64,000 nt of DNA from Paenibacillus sp. Soil750 (GTDB lineage: Bacteria > Bacillota > Bacilli > Paenibacillales > NBRC-103111): assembly GCF_001428045.1 (NCBI RefSeq), contig NZ_LMSD01000012.1:758735-822734 (forward strand), given 5' to 3'. Below the pieces are notes generated by a model, which worked only from the letters and a program-made list of their open reading frames with translations, did not search any database and had not been told where the DNA came from. Position numbers and translations under genes: made by a program. Position 1 is the stretch's first letter; each line of letters begins with the position of its first letter. Of this stretch, positions 18,394-26,935 are shown piece after piece.

Positions 18394-18567
18394 ATACCCG
18401 CAAATCCCACACTCGTTACCTCTTCAGATTTTCCAATTTCATTCCCCCCTTCAAAGTGTTGATCGGAATCAATGCATTCAGCATTCATTTCGTCAATGAG
18501 TAAAGTATACGGCTGCAATTCTGCTCTTTGAATGCGATATCTTTGGAATTTCCTTCGAAATCTTCAG
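18394..18567 (-). repeat. Copied SBP promoter and 5' coding relic, copy 1
   Basis: On the minus strand this stretch aligns nearly gap-free with 26628-26801. It covers the promoter, a segment reading P-Y-T-L-L-I-D by chance in both, and a relic of the SBP signal-peptide codons (T-S-V-G-F-A-G-I here against T-S-A-A-F-A-G-I there). Here it leads into the beta-helix enzyme rather than an SBP. Confidence 0.88.
18504..18532 (-). promoter_or_regulatory. Promoter of the beta-helix enzyme gene
   Basis: On the minus strand a -35 TTCAAA (18532-18527) and -10 TATACT (18509-18504) are separated by 17 bases. The leader to the start codon is about 165 bases. The element is a copy of the promoter at 26738-26766. 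Confidence 0.75.
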
Positions 18568-18573
18568 CTTAAA

Positions 18574-18590
18574 TTTGAATCCGCTTACAT
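18574..18590 (-). promoter_or_regulatory. cre site (CcpA operator)
   Basis: ATGTAAGCGGATTCAAA on the minus strand fits the consensus WTGNAANCGNWNNCAWW at every position. It lies about 40 bases upstream of the -35 box and between the regulator stop (18619) and the enzyme promoter. Confidence 0.75.
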
Positions 18591-18618
18591 TTAAGTTTAA
18601 AGAGTATTTCTGTTTCTC

Positions 18619-20229
18619 CTATCGATATTCAATCGGGGCCGCCCCTGTAAATTTTTTAAATGCGTAGCTAAAATAATTCGAATTCGGATACCCAACGCGC
18701 TCCGCAATTTCAAAAACTTTCAAATCGGTTGTTCGAAGAAGTTCCGTAGCTTTCTCCATCCGAACCCTCGTAATATAGTTGTTAACGGTTTCTCCAACTT
18801 CATTTTTGAATATGGTGCAGAGATAATTCAGATTCATAAAGATACTCGAAGAAATAGCCTTTAAAGAGAGATCTTGATTGTAATGGTCCTCAATGTACTT
18901 TTTGACCTGCTCAATCTCGACCCTATAAGGTTTGCTCTTTGTTTTGATGATTTCTTTTAACCCAGAGGAGACATACTGCAAAAGCTTGGTCCGTATCTCG
19001 GAAGCTACTTCCGACGCGAGATCATCCACTGCACATAATTGCTCATACTGCCGGTCCGCGTCTTCCGCATGGATCCCGGTGTCTGCCAGCAGCTTGCGTA
19101 CTGTTCTTGCGATTTGGATGGCAACCTCGGCCAAATACCCTGTTTCCCCTGCAATCAACTCATTCGATTCGAGCTCATCCAGTAAATCCGCAGTTACGCT
19201 CACCGCCCTTTCGTTCATGGCCTTCAGGTGACGAACAATTTCCTGTTCCTTTTCGAACGGGAAGACCAGCCCCAAGACAGAATCCTTCTCAATACCCCTT
19301 CCGATTTTTTCATTTTTCTTATCCGATTTCCTCTTTTGAACAGATCCATAAGCTTCTCTGTAAGAAAAAGCAATTTGTCCATATCCTGAGTAGATGGAAC
19401 CGAATTGTACCGTGACCGTCAAGCCAAGAAATTCCGCTATGCTCTTTTCCAAGCTTCCGGCTTTCTGTTCTAGCTCCTCTTGATACAGTTGCCCATCTCT
19501 ACCGTCGAGACTGATAAGCGCTTCCAGGAGACCTTCATTCGTAACGATCGATAGTCCCCAGGCATTTTGATTTAATATTTCGTCACTAATATTTTTAACC
19601 GCATACAGGAACAAGTGCTTGCCCTCTTCATTGCCGGAAGACCGTTCGGCCAAATCCTCGATTCGGATGACGCAAGCTGCGAATTTATCCGATGGAAAGT
19701 CGATACCAAGCCATCCCAACTTATTTTTCATTTCGATTTCGCTATCCAAATAACTGGAATGAAGCAAATCGTAGACCCATTTTTCACGAAGAGCCGGCAG
19801 GGACTCGCGGAACTGTTGCTCCAAGCTCTCCAGGAACTGCTCCTTTCGTCGGTTCTCTGTCAGCTTGTCGCGGGTCTTCACGATTACTTCCATTAACTCA
19901 AGTGGAGATATAGGCTTCAGCAAATACTCACTAACGCCATATTTGATAGCTTCCTTGGCGTATTCGAAGTCGTTGTATCCGCTCAAGATAATGATAAAAC
20001 TGTCGGGTAATAACGGCCTCACCACCTTGGCAAATTCCAAGCCGTTGACGAAGGGCATGTTGATATCCAGCAGGATAATGTCTGGCCGATGAAGCTTCGC
20101 CTCGATCAGCGCGTCTCGGCCGTTTGCGGCTTGGCATGCGACTTCGAGCCCGTAACTCTCCCAGTCTATTCCTTCAACAATTCCGAGCCGGATGTTTTCC
20201 TCGTCATCCACGACCATAACTTTCAGCAT
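18619..20229 (-). CDS. YesN-type response regulator, AraC family (locus B)
   Basis: The 536-residue protein has a receiver domain at about 1-120 with D8/D9, acceptor D55 in L-L-D-I-N-M-P and a Lys in L-L-K-P, a linker of roughly 300 residues, and an AraC-type DNA-binding domain at about 430-536 (Y-L-C-T-I-F-K through F-K-K-F-T-G). It is encoded 33 bases behind its kinase. By position it should control the promoters at 26738-26766 and 18504-18532, which are copies of each other. Confidence 0.9.
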   Translation of the reverse strand: MLKVMVVDDEENIRLGIVEGIDWESYGLEVACQAANGRDALIEAKLHRPDIILLDINMPFVNGLEFAKVVRPLLPDSFIIILSGYNDFEYAKEAIKYGVSEYLLKPISPLELMEVIVKTRDKLTENRRKEQFLESLEQQFRESLPALREKWVYDLLHSSYLDSEIEMKNKLGWLGIDFPSDKFAACVIRIEDLAERSSGNEEGKHLFLYAVKNISDEILNQNAWGLSIVTNEGLLEALISLDGRDGQLYQEELEQKAGSLEKSIAEFLGLTVTVQFGSIYSGYGQIAFSYREAYGSVQKRKSDKKNEKIGRGIEKDSVLGLVFPFEKEQEIVRHLKAMNERAVSVTADLLDELESNELIAGETGYLAEVAIQIARTVRKLLADTGIHAEDADRQYEQLCAVDDLASEVASEIRTKLLQYVSSGLKEIIKTKSKPYRVEIEQVKKYIEDHYNQDLSLKAISSSIFMNLNYLCTIFKNEVGETVNNYITRVRMEKATELLRTTDLKVFEIAERVGYPNSNYFSYAFKKFTGAAPIEYR

Positions 20230-20262
20230 AGGCGTTCCTCCGCATATTAGTCTGCTTGCTCT

Positions 20263-22041
20263 TTATTCACCAGGTGGCTCCGTCAAAATCGGTATTCGGA
20301 TACGGACTTCAGTTCCGCTGTTTGCGGAACTGTTGAGAAATAATCCATAGGATGATCCAAAATACAAGCAGATTCTCTCGTTTACGTTCTTCAACCCGAA
20401 GGAGCCCGTCACGGCCGCTTTCGTTCCGCCTAAAGCGCTTCGGATTTCCGCAAGCTTCTCTGCGTCGATGCCAACCCCATCATCCCAGACAATAAAGAGA
20501 ACTGCATCCTTCTCTTGTTCGACTCGGATTTCAATTCGTCCTGGCAATTCTTTGTTTCTCAAACCATGAATGAGTGCGTTCTCGATAATCGGCTGTAATA
20601 TCAGCTTGGGCGTATATTGCTCCAAACTGACCTCCTCCGCCCGAATAGAGGACTCGAACCGATTCGCATTGCGGAATTTCTGAATGCTTAAATAACTTTT
20701 AGCATGCTCAATTTCCTGCTCAATTGTGATAAACTTGCTGCCTTTGCTAAGGCTAATCCGAAAAAACTTTCCGAGATTCGTAATGACTTCACTGATCTCC
20801 GGCTCCTTCTTGCGAACCGCGAACCAGTTCAAGGATTCCAATGTATTATAGAGAAAATGCGGATTAATTTGCGCTTCCAATGCTGTCAATTCTGCTTTCC
20901 TTTTGGCCTGCTCTTCCTCTTTGTTACGAACCAGCAGCTCTTTAATGTTGAAGGCCATTGAATGGATGACGTCATTTAATTCCTTAATTTCGTCGCCGGT
21001 ATTCACGATGGATTTTATATCAAAGTTGCCTCTCTCAATTTCCCTGATCGCCTTCATCAGCTGCATAAGAGGCCGAGTGATGTTCTTCGAGATCACGTTC
21101 GACAAATAAATGGCGAGTAGCAGCAAAATCAATCCGATAATGGCGATGAATAGCTGAATGGAATTAGCTTCGGACATAATGGCTTCTTGTGGAACAAGAC
21201 TCCTGATGTGCCAGCCATAATCTTTCGAATCACTCTGAAGCAGAGTATATTTGTCGCCGCCAACTTGTACAATCTGGTTCGACTTGTCGCCGAACTGTCC
21301 GGCAATGTCCCCATTATTAGGAAATCGGGAATCTTCCTTGCCGATCATTGGCTCATCGTTACCGTTATAGACCCTGTTAATCCAACCTTGGTTGAAATTC
21401 ACTTGTGCCAAAGCACCACTTATCACTCTCGCGTCCAATTCGATGGCAATGGTGTATAAGTACCTGGTCGGTCGTTCAGCATCATATACCTTCTGAAAAA
21501 AAGTGAACGTGTCCAGACTCGACATTGAAGTATCGCGTACAATTGACTTATGCAAGTCAGAAAACATCCACTCTGCGCCAGAATTCCAGAAATGTTGGTA
21601 CCAGGTCTGCTCAGCAATGTGATACTTATTATCATAGGCAAGATTATATATCTCCGAGCCTCTTCCATTATCATCTACAAGCGTAATATCAGTAATATAA
21701 GTCTTCAAATACTTGTATTTATTCAGCAGGACGCCCAATTGACCTTGGGTTCGGTAATCCACCGCTGCTTTTTGCTCCGATAACTCGAGCACTTTATGAT
21801 TCACCTGCTCATCGAGTGCGATATTTTTGGCCAAATAACGGGTGTCAAGTAAGTAATATTCAATATTTTCCATCGTTTTACTTACGAGCTGAAGGGAATA
21901 ATTGATCGTTTTATTCCTGATAACCTCTCTAACCCGAGTCGAAGTGATATAAAGCGTCGTAAGCAAGCAGAATGAAATCAACAACATGAAGCTGACAAAT
22001 ATCTTCTGACGTATCTTCAAACCGGCAATCCATTTTCTCAT
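20263..22041 (-). CDS. YesM-type sensor histidine kinase (locus B)
   Basis: The start is ATG 22041, 6 bases behind AGGAGGG, giving 592 residues; the frame is open further upstream but without RBS. Membrane helices lie at about 13-32 and about 285-305, enclosing an extracellular dCache-like sensor. HAMP follows, then the phospho-acceptor in I-N-P-H-F-L-Y-N and an HATPase domain (I-I-E-N-A-L-I-H-G, D-D-G-V-G). It follows the SBP2 gene by 38 bases and precedes the regulator, the same order as locus A. Confidence 0.9.
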   Translation of the reverse strand: MRKWIAGLKIRQKIFVSFMLLISFCLLTTLYITSTRVREVIRNKTINYSLQLVSKTMENIEYYLLDTRYLAKNIALDEQVNHKVLELSEQKAAVDYRTQGQLGVLLNKYKYLKTYITDITLVDDNGRGSEIYNLAYDNKYHIAEQTWYQHFWNSGAEWMFSDLHKSIVRDTSMSSLDTFTFFQKVYDAERPTRYLYTIAIELDARVISGALAQVNFNQGWINRVYNGNDEPMIGKEDSRFPNNGDIAGQFGDKSNQIVQVGGDKYTLLQSDSKDYGWHIRSLVPQEAIMSEANSIQLFIAIIGLILLLLAIYLSNVISKNITRPLMQLMKAIREIERGNFDIKSIVNTGDEIKELNDVIHSMAFNIKELLVRNKEEEQAKRKAELTALEAQINPHFLYNTLESLNWFAVRKKEPEISEVITNLGKFFRISLSKGSKFITIEQEIEHAKSYLSIQKFRNANRFESSIRAEEVSLEQYTPKLILQPIIENALIHGLRNKELPGRIEIRVEQEKDAVLFIVWDDGVGIDAEKLAEIRSALGGTKAAVTGSFGLKNVNERICLYFGSSYGLFLNSSANSGTEVRIRIPILTEPPGE

Positions 22042-22079
22042 GGTACCCTCCTGACGGAAACGGATACAATTCTTGTCCG

Positions 22080-23363
22080 TCATCTATCATCGCCGAAATT
22101 GATTGCCGTTCCTATCCTGGCTTTTATCTCACTTACGGCGTTTCCTATAGCCATAGAGGCATCGATATTGTCAACCATCATATAGAAAGCTTGCATGCGC
22201 AGCTCTTTTTCAATCACATTGTCGTAAGGTCTGAACTGCTGCTTGATCTGTTTCCCGACAGTCCAATCAAAGAACATTTTCGAAAGACGATCATTGAAAT
22301 AGGGATCGGCCGCATTCAATATCTCATCCGAGTAAGCATCTTTGTAGGCCGAGAACTGGTTCGTACGAATGACAGCCTCTGAGCCTTGCCGGGAAAGGGC
22401 GAAATTCATCCGCAAAGCTGAGGCTTTTTTGTGTTTCGGATTGGACTTCTTCGGCATGGCGTAACCATTCCCCCCACGGTAAAAGATGCCGCCAGGCGGG
22501 GCTAAAACGCCCCAACGTCCGATGCCATCTTTGTCTACATTCTGTATGCTGGCAGCATGCCAGTCTGCATACGGGTAAAACAAAACGGTATCTTCCGTAT
22601 AGGAACGCTCCAGTTTGATGTCCTGAAATTTGGCGATGTATCCTCTGTCGAGTAATGTCTCGATGAAACGAAACCGCGGAAGCATATTTTCTCTCAACAG
22701 GAGTGTGTTGCCCTCGAGGTAATTTTTGTTGGAAGAGACGAGCAGCTCTTCAATCGACATGGAATCAGGAAACAAAAAGGCTTTACCGCCACTGTTCGTT
22801 TTGATGGTGTCCCCAATAGCGAGAAGATCGTCCCATTTCTTCAACCGGTCTGCAAGTATAGCCGGATCGTCCGTACCCAAATAGCGGCGGGCAACCGCCT
22901 TATTGTACCAAAAACATGCAATTCCCGTAGCCACTGGGAGAATGACGAACTCCCCTTGTGCATTTCTCGTTACATCAGTCAAGCCGGGAGCAACGTTGTT
23001 CGAATCGACCCCGTAAATCGTCAGATTCTCGAAAGCGCCTTCCATAGAAAGCCATTTGCCCCACCAATACGATTCGACTTTCACGATATCCGGTACATCC
23101 GAACCCGTACTCAGATTAAGAAGAAACCGATTTTCGTACTCCGACCAGGGTACCAAAACAACATTAACGTGAATATAAGGATAGATCTTGTTAAATTCCT
23201 CGTTAATCTTGTCTTCGACGCCCTTGTCATAAGCCCATAACGTAATCGTCACATCTTCGTTCCCCGAATTCGGGAAAGCGTCATCGATCGCTGCATCCCT
23301 GCAACCAGTTGAGCTGAATATAAGGGATAGGATAAGCAGAAAGGACAATCGTTTCATTCTCAT
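22080..23363 (-). CDS. Second sugar-binding lipoprotein (SBP2) linked to the kinase, locus B
   Basis: This 427-residue family-1 SBP has a signal peptide ending at C21 (S-S-T-G-C, a weak lipobox). It is a diverged paralogue of the transporter SBP at 25322-26677: shared landmarks are E-S-Y-W-W-G-(K/R)-(W/F), D-K-D-G-(I/K)-G-R-W-G and A-P-P-G-G. It lies between the permeases and the kinase. It is further from its transport partner than the SBP pair of locus A is. A sensory role with the kinase is inferred from position; transport of a second ligand by the same permeases is the alternative. Confidence 0.83.
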   Translation of the reverse strand: MRMKRLSFLLILSLIFSSTGCRDAAIDDAFPNSGNEDVTITLWAYDKGVEDKINEEFNKIYPYIHVNVVLVPWSEYENRFLLNLSTGSDVPDIVKVESYWWGKWLSMEGAFENLTIYGVDSNNVAPGLTDVTRNAQGEFVILPVATGIACFWYNKAVARRYLGTDDPAILADRLKKWDDLLAIGDTIKTNSGGKAFLFPDSMSIEELLVSSNKNYLEGNTLLLRENMLPRFRFIETLLDRGYIAKFQDIKLERSYTEDTVLFYPYADWHAASIQNVDKDGIGRWGVLAPPGGIFYRGGNGYAMPKKSNPKHKKASALRMNFALSRQGSEAVIRTNQFSAYKDAYSDEILNAADPYFNDRLSKMFFDWTVGKQIKQQFRPYDNVIEKELRMQAFYMMVDNIDASMAIGNAVSEIKARIGTAINFGDDR

Positions 23364-23459
23364 GCTGAAACCACCTTAGGCAAAGTAAAAGCATTATAAT
23401 ACCGACGTCAGTCCCTTTTCTCTGAAGCGCTCCATCCTCTGCACCCTGGCCTCTGCCAT

Positions 23460-24290
23460 TTACGCTTTTACAGCACCTGCCGTCAAACCACTTTGTACCC
23501 GGTTGGAGAAAATTAAATACAGCAGCACCACGGGCAGTGTAGCGATCGAAAGCGCAAGGATCTTAGCACCATTGTCCTGATAATATAAGGAATTGAAAGA
23601 GTTGATACCGAGCGGCACCGTAAACATCCGGCTGTCGTTGATAGTGACCAAAGGCACGAAGAAGGAATTCCAGGACCAGACGAAATTGAGCAGCCCTAAA
23701 GTAATGAGTGCAGGTGTAATCATGGGAGTCACGATGCTAAAAAAAATCCGAAATTCTCCTGCCGAGTCGATTCTGGCGCTCTCCAGCACCTCCATCGGAA
23801 CGATATCCTTGATATATTGAGTTATCCAAAACACGCCAAATCCTGCAAATACATAGGGCAAGATAGCAGGAATAAGCGTGTCATTCAAGTGGAAGAGCTT
23901 CATTTCGTATACGTAAGCGACAATACTCAGTTGAGAGGGGACCATCATAGAGAACAATACAATATTGTAGAACAACTTGTTCCCTTTGAATGGGAACTTC
24001 GCAAAACCATAGCCGCATAGCGCCGAGGTCAACAGGGAAAAGATGACGCTGGACATCGACATCAACATGCTGTTCTTCATGAAAGTCGGAAACGACGTTT
24101 TCGAAATCGTCACGAAGTTTTGCAAGATATAGTTGGATGGGAGACCATTAAAGCTAAACATCTGAAAGCTGTCGTAAGTTCCCATAACGATCATGGCGTA
24201 GAAGGGGGCCAACGAGACAACGGTCAATACAGCGACAATCGAATAGAACAAAGTCCCTCCCGCAAAATGTGTTTTGCTGCCTGAATTCAT
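23460..24290 (-). CDS. CUT1 sugar ABC transporter permease (MalG type), locus B
   Basis: The 276-residue protein has six membrane helices and an EAA loop (L-E-S-A-R-I-D-S-A-G) in which the usual second Ala and the Gly are partly changed, as often seen in MalG-type partners. It overlaps the MalF-type permease by 4 bases. The C-terminus S-G-L-T-A-G-A-V-K-A is typical of the family. Confidence 0.92.
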   Translation of the reverse strand: MNSGSKTHFAGGTLFYSIVAVLTVVSLAPFYAMIVMGTYDSFQMFSFNGLPSNYILQNFVTISKTSFPTFMKNSMLMSMSSVIFSLLTSALCGYGFAKFPFKGNKLFYNIVLFSMMVPSQLSIVAYVYEMKLFHLNDTLIPAILPYVFAGFGVFWITQYIKDIVPMEVLESARIDSAGEFRIFFSIVTPMITPALITLGLLNFVWSWNSFFVPLVTINDSRMFTVPLGINSFNSLYYQDNGAKILALSIATLPVVLLYLIFSNRVQSGLTAGAVKA

Positions 24291-25249
24291 CTGCCTTTCC
24301 CCTCCCGATTCAACACTTTGAAGCCAACCCAGGCCAAAAAGATAATGACAACCGTCATCAAGTACGCGACGGCGGAAGCCGTTCCTGCTCTGAATAAGAT
24401 AAAGCCTTCTTCGTAAACATAACTGACGAGCGTATACACACTTTTCTCTGGACCACCCAATGTACTTGCAATGCTCAAATTGCTATCCGTGCCTACGACG
24501 AGCAAGGAAGGCTCATCGAATATTTGCAGCCCCCATATGATCGAAGTGATAACGATAAATACTGTAATCGGTTTAATGATCGGCAGCGCCACATACCAAA
24601 ATTTCTGCCACGTACTGGCACCATCAATATCGGCCGCCTCATACAATTCCACCGGCACGGATTTTAAACCAGCAAAATACAGCAACATAAAATAACCGAG
24701 ATTCTTCCAAAATACTATTAATGCTACAATTAACACGACATAGTTCGGATTCGCCATCCAATAAATAGGTGCTTTCACCAATCCTAGCTTCTGTATAAAG
24801 ATATTAATGAATCCGGTCTGGTAATCAAACAGAAGACCGAACAAAACGCCTACCGCTACTGGCGTCGTTACATAGGGCAGGAAAGAAATAGATTTGAATG
24901 CCTGTGAGAACCTTTTGAATTTAACCTCCAGCATATAAGCCATGCCAAGAGCAGTAATGATACAGGCGGGTAAGGCCAGCACAATAATACGCACCGTATT
25001 CAGCAGGGATTTATAGAACATCTTCCCTTTCAAAATTTGGATATAATTATCCAGACCAACCCAAGTCATATCGTTAAAATAATTCCACTTTGTGAAGCTG
25101 ATCCAAAGCGTGAACACCGTTGGAGCCAAAGAAAAAACGATCAAAAGAAGTAAATATGGCGCAATAAAGAAGTATCCGTAATTCTCGGTGTGTTTGATCA
25201 GCATTGGCTTTTGGCGATCCACTTTCGTTTCCATATGCAACTTTCCCAC
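24287..25249 (-). CDS. CUT1 sugar ABC transporter permease (MalF type), locus B
   Basis: The 320-residue protein has six membrane helices from about residue 27 and the EAA loop L-Y-E-A-A-D-I-D-G. The start is uncertain: GTG 25249 opens the frame, and an ATG five codons later (M-E-T-K-V) is preceded by GGGAAAG. It follows the SBP gene across a stem-loop at 25276-25303 in what should be one transcript. Confidence 0.9.
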   Translation of the reverse strand: MGKLHMETKVDRQKPMLIKHTENYGYFFIAPYLLLLIVFSLAPTVFTLWISFTKWNYFNDMTWVGLDNYIQILKGKMFYKSLLNTVRIIVLALPACIITALGMAYMLEVKFKRFSQAFKSISFLPYVTTPVAVGVLFGLLFDYQTGFINIFIQKLGLVKAPIYWMANPNYVVLIVALIVFWKNLGYFMLLYFAGLKSVPVELYEAADIDGASTWQKFWYVALPIIKPITVFIVITSIIWGLQIFDEPSLLVVGTDSNLSIASTLGGPEKSVYTLVSYVYEEGFILFRAGTASAVAYLMTVVIIFLAWVGFKVLNREGKGR

Positions 25250-25275
25250 TCCAATCTTCCTTATCCGAATTATAA

Positions 25276-25303
25276 TGCAAGGGCTGGAAACCCAGCCCTT
25301 GCA
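25276..25303 (-). other. Intercistronic stem-loop between SBP and permease
   Basis: TGCAAGGGCTGG (25276-25287) pairs perfectly with CCAGCCCTTGCA (25292-25303) around 4 bases. The minus strand continues TTATAATTCGG without a T-run, so it should not terminate fully. Such hairpins protect the SBP part of the mRNA and let SBP be made in excess over permeases. Confidence 0.8.
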
Positions 25304-25321
25304 TTAAATTCTTTTGCTTAA

Positions 25322-26677
25322 TTATTTGATCGAATCGTCTTTCGATTTGATTGCCTCTACGGCTTTAACTACAGCTTTGTCCGGCTCCAGACCCGATTTT
25401 TCCATGTCCAGCGCAACAGCTTTCAGTTGATCTTCAATGACACTGTCATGTTTGCCATATTTCACCGGTTTCATATTTTTGATGACGTCATAGAAATAAG
25501 CCGTAATGTCAAGATTGAAATAGTCATTTACACCGTTCGTCCATTTTTTCTGTTGAATATCCTTGACTGCGGTAAGGTTTCCGAACTTGTTGTTAACCTT
25601 CATACCTGCTTCCGAGAACAAGCGATGCTTAATAAACAGTGCTGCAAGCTCGGCTTTGTTACGATCGCCTTTGTCCACAACCAGTTCAGCCGTGCCGCCG
25701 CGGAAATATTCTCCTCCTGGAGGCGCGAACATACCCCAACGACCTTTGCCATCTTTATCGCTGGCTGGAATCGTTCCTTCTCTCCAACCCGCCGACGGGA
25801 AGAATACGACTTTGCCAGATGCCCAGGCAGCATCCATCGCCGGTCCGTTCACTTTAGCAATATACCCTTCTTTCAGTGCCTTATCCAATGTATTGTATGC
25901 AGAAGTCATGTTTTCTTTTACTTTCAGCGTATCACCGTCCACGTAGCTTTTGCCGGTCGACACCTGAGAAGCAATCAAGCCTTCCATCACATCGGTCGCA
26001 TTCGTAAACGCGGTCAATTTGCCCCCACTTTTTTCCTTAACTTCCTTACCAGCATTCAAGATGAATTCATCCATCGAGGCATATTTGCCGACGATTGTTG
26101 CGGCATCATCCGTACCGAATACTTCTTTCGCCAAGTCCTTCCGGTACCAAATCGCTCCTAGCCCCAGACCTTGTGGAATGGCAACGAATTTACCATCGGC
26201 ATCTACGACCGCATTCGCAGCCGCATCGACAGTTTCACTCTTTTTGAAACCAAGCGTCGATAAATCGACAAACGTATTTTTGTATGAGAGGAATCTGCCC
26301 CACCAGTACGACTCAGCCATTGCCACATCCGGCAGCGCTCCTCCGGAAGCTTTGGCCGTCTCAAACTTGGTGACGTAGTCTCCCCAGCCCATGACGGTCA
26401 GGTTTACCTTAACGTTCGGATAGGTTTTATTGAAATCAGCAATGGATTCGTCAAAATAGGGCTTCCACCAAGTCCACACTGTGATTTCGCCTTTGTAATC
26501 CTCCGGCTTCTTATCCGTTTTGCTTGCACCTGCAGAATTGTCTGCAGTCGCTTTCGGTACGGAACTGCTAACACTTGCTTCCGGTTTGGAAGAATCACTG
26601 CAGCCAACAAGTAAGCCCAAGGTCATAATACCCGCAAATGCCGCACTCGTTATCTTCTTCAAATTACTCAAATTCAT
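25322..26677 (-). CDS. Sugar-binding lipoprotein (SBP1) of the locus B transporter
   Basis: From ATG 26677 the protein has 451 residues: M-N-L-S-N-L-K-K, a hydrophobic stretch and lipobox L-V-G-C near residue 26, a Ser/Lys tether, then the family-1 solute-binding fold. The RBS GAGGGGG is close to the ATG, and a TTG two codons later has better spacing, so the start is uncertain by two codons. The frame upstream to 26752 is leader, not protein. It should deliver an oligosaccharide to the 24287 and 23460 permeases. Confidence 0.9.
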   Translation of the reverse strand: MNLSNLKKITSAAFAGIMTLGLLVGCSDSSKPEASVSSSVPKATADNSAGASKTDKKPEDYKGEITVWTWWKPYFDESIADFNKTYPNVKVNLTVMGWGDYVTKFETAKASGGALPDVAMAESYWWGRFLSYKNTFVDLSTLGFKKSETVDAAANAVVDADGKFVAIPQGLGLGAIWYRKDLAKEVFGTDDAATIVGKYASMDEFILNAGKEVKEKSGGKLTAFTNATDVMEGLIASQVSTGKSYVDGDTLKVKENMTSAYNTLDKALKEGYIAKVNGPAMDAAWASGKVVFFPSAGWREGTIPASDKDGKGRWGMFAPPGGEYFRGGTAELVVDKGDRNKAELAALFIKHRLFSEAGMKVNNKFGNLTAVKDIQQKKWTNGVNDYFNLDITAYFYDVIKNMKPVKYGKHDSVIEDQLKAVALDMEKSGLEPDKAVVKAVEAIKSKDDSIK

Positions 26678-26801
26678 TACCCCCTCATAGTGAAGACCGG
26701 GATCAATGCATTTAGCATTCATTCCGTCTATGAGTAAAGTATACGGATTCAATCTCGCTCCTTGAATACGATATCTTTCGAGTTTCCTTCGAAATCTTCA
26801 G
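26628..26801 (-). repeat. SBP promoter and 5' coding segment, copy 2 (probable source)
   Basis: This is the counterpart of 18394-18567 and includes the promoter and the first 16 or so codons of the SBP. Because the SBP codons are functional here and a relic there, this copy is the likely donor. Confidence 0.88.
26738..26766 (-). promoter_or_regulatory. Promoter of the locus B SBP-permease unit
   Basis: On the minus strand -35 TTCAAG (26766-26761) and -10 TATACT (26743-26738) are 17 bases apart. The sequence TATACTTTACTCA is shared with the promoters at 18504 and 14994. Confidence 0.75.
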
Positions 26802-26825
26802 ATCCTATTCATTCGTTTCCTACAG

Positions 26826-26875
26826 AAAAAACGCCGAGAATTCCTGAAGTTGCGGATTGGTCTTGGCGTTTTTTT
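26826..26875 (-). terminator. Intrinsic terminator, end of locus D operon
   Basis: AAAAACGCCGAGA on the left pairs with TCTTGGCGTTTTT on the right (one G-T pair). T-runs flank both sides, so it may work in both directions. It lies about 60 bases past the acetylesterase stop and insulates the locus B promoter. Confidence 0.85.
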
Positions 26876-26935
26876 ACAATAATTCTCTCAATAAGTACAT
26901 TCGTTCATGCCTGACAGATGCTCTTGACCCCTACA

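Noticed and set aside
18339-18518. N-terminal extension of the beta-helix enzyme beginning M-Q-P-Y-T-L-L-I-D
   Set aside because: The same peptide appears before the SBP at 26677 only because both frames read through the same promoter; the -10 box lies inside it and a good RBS precedes ATG 18338.
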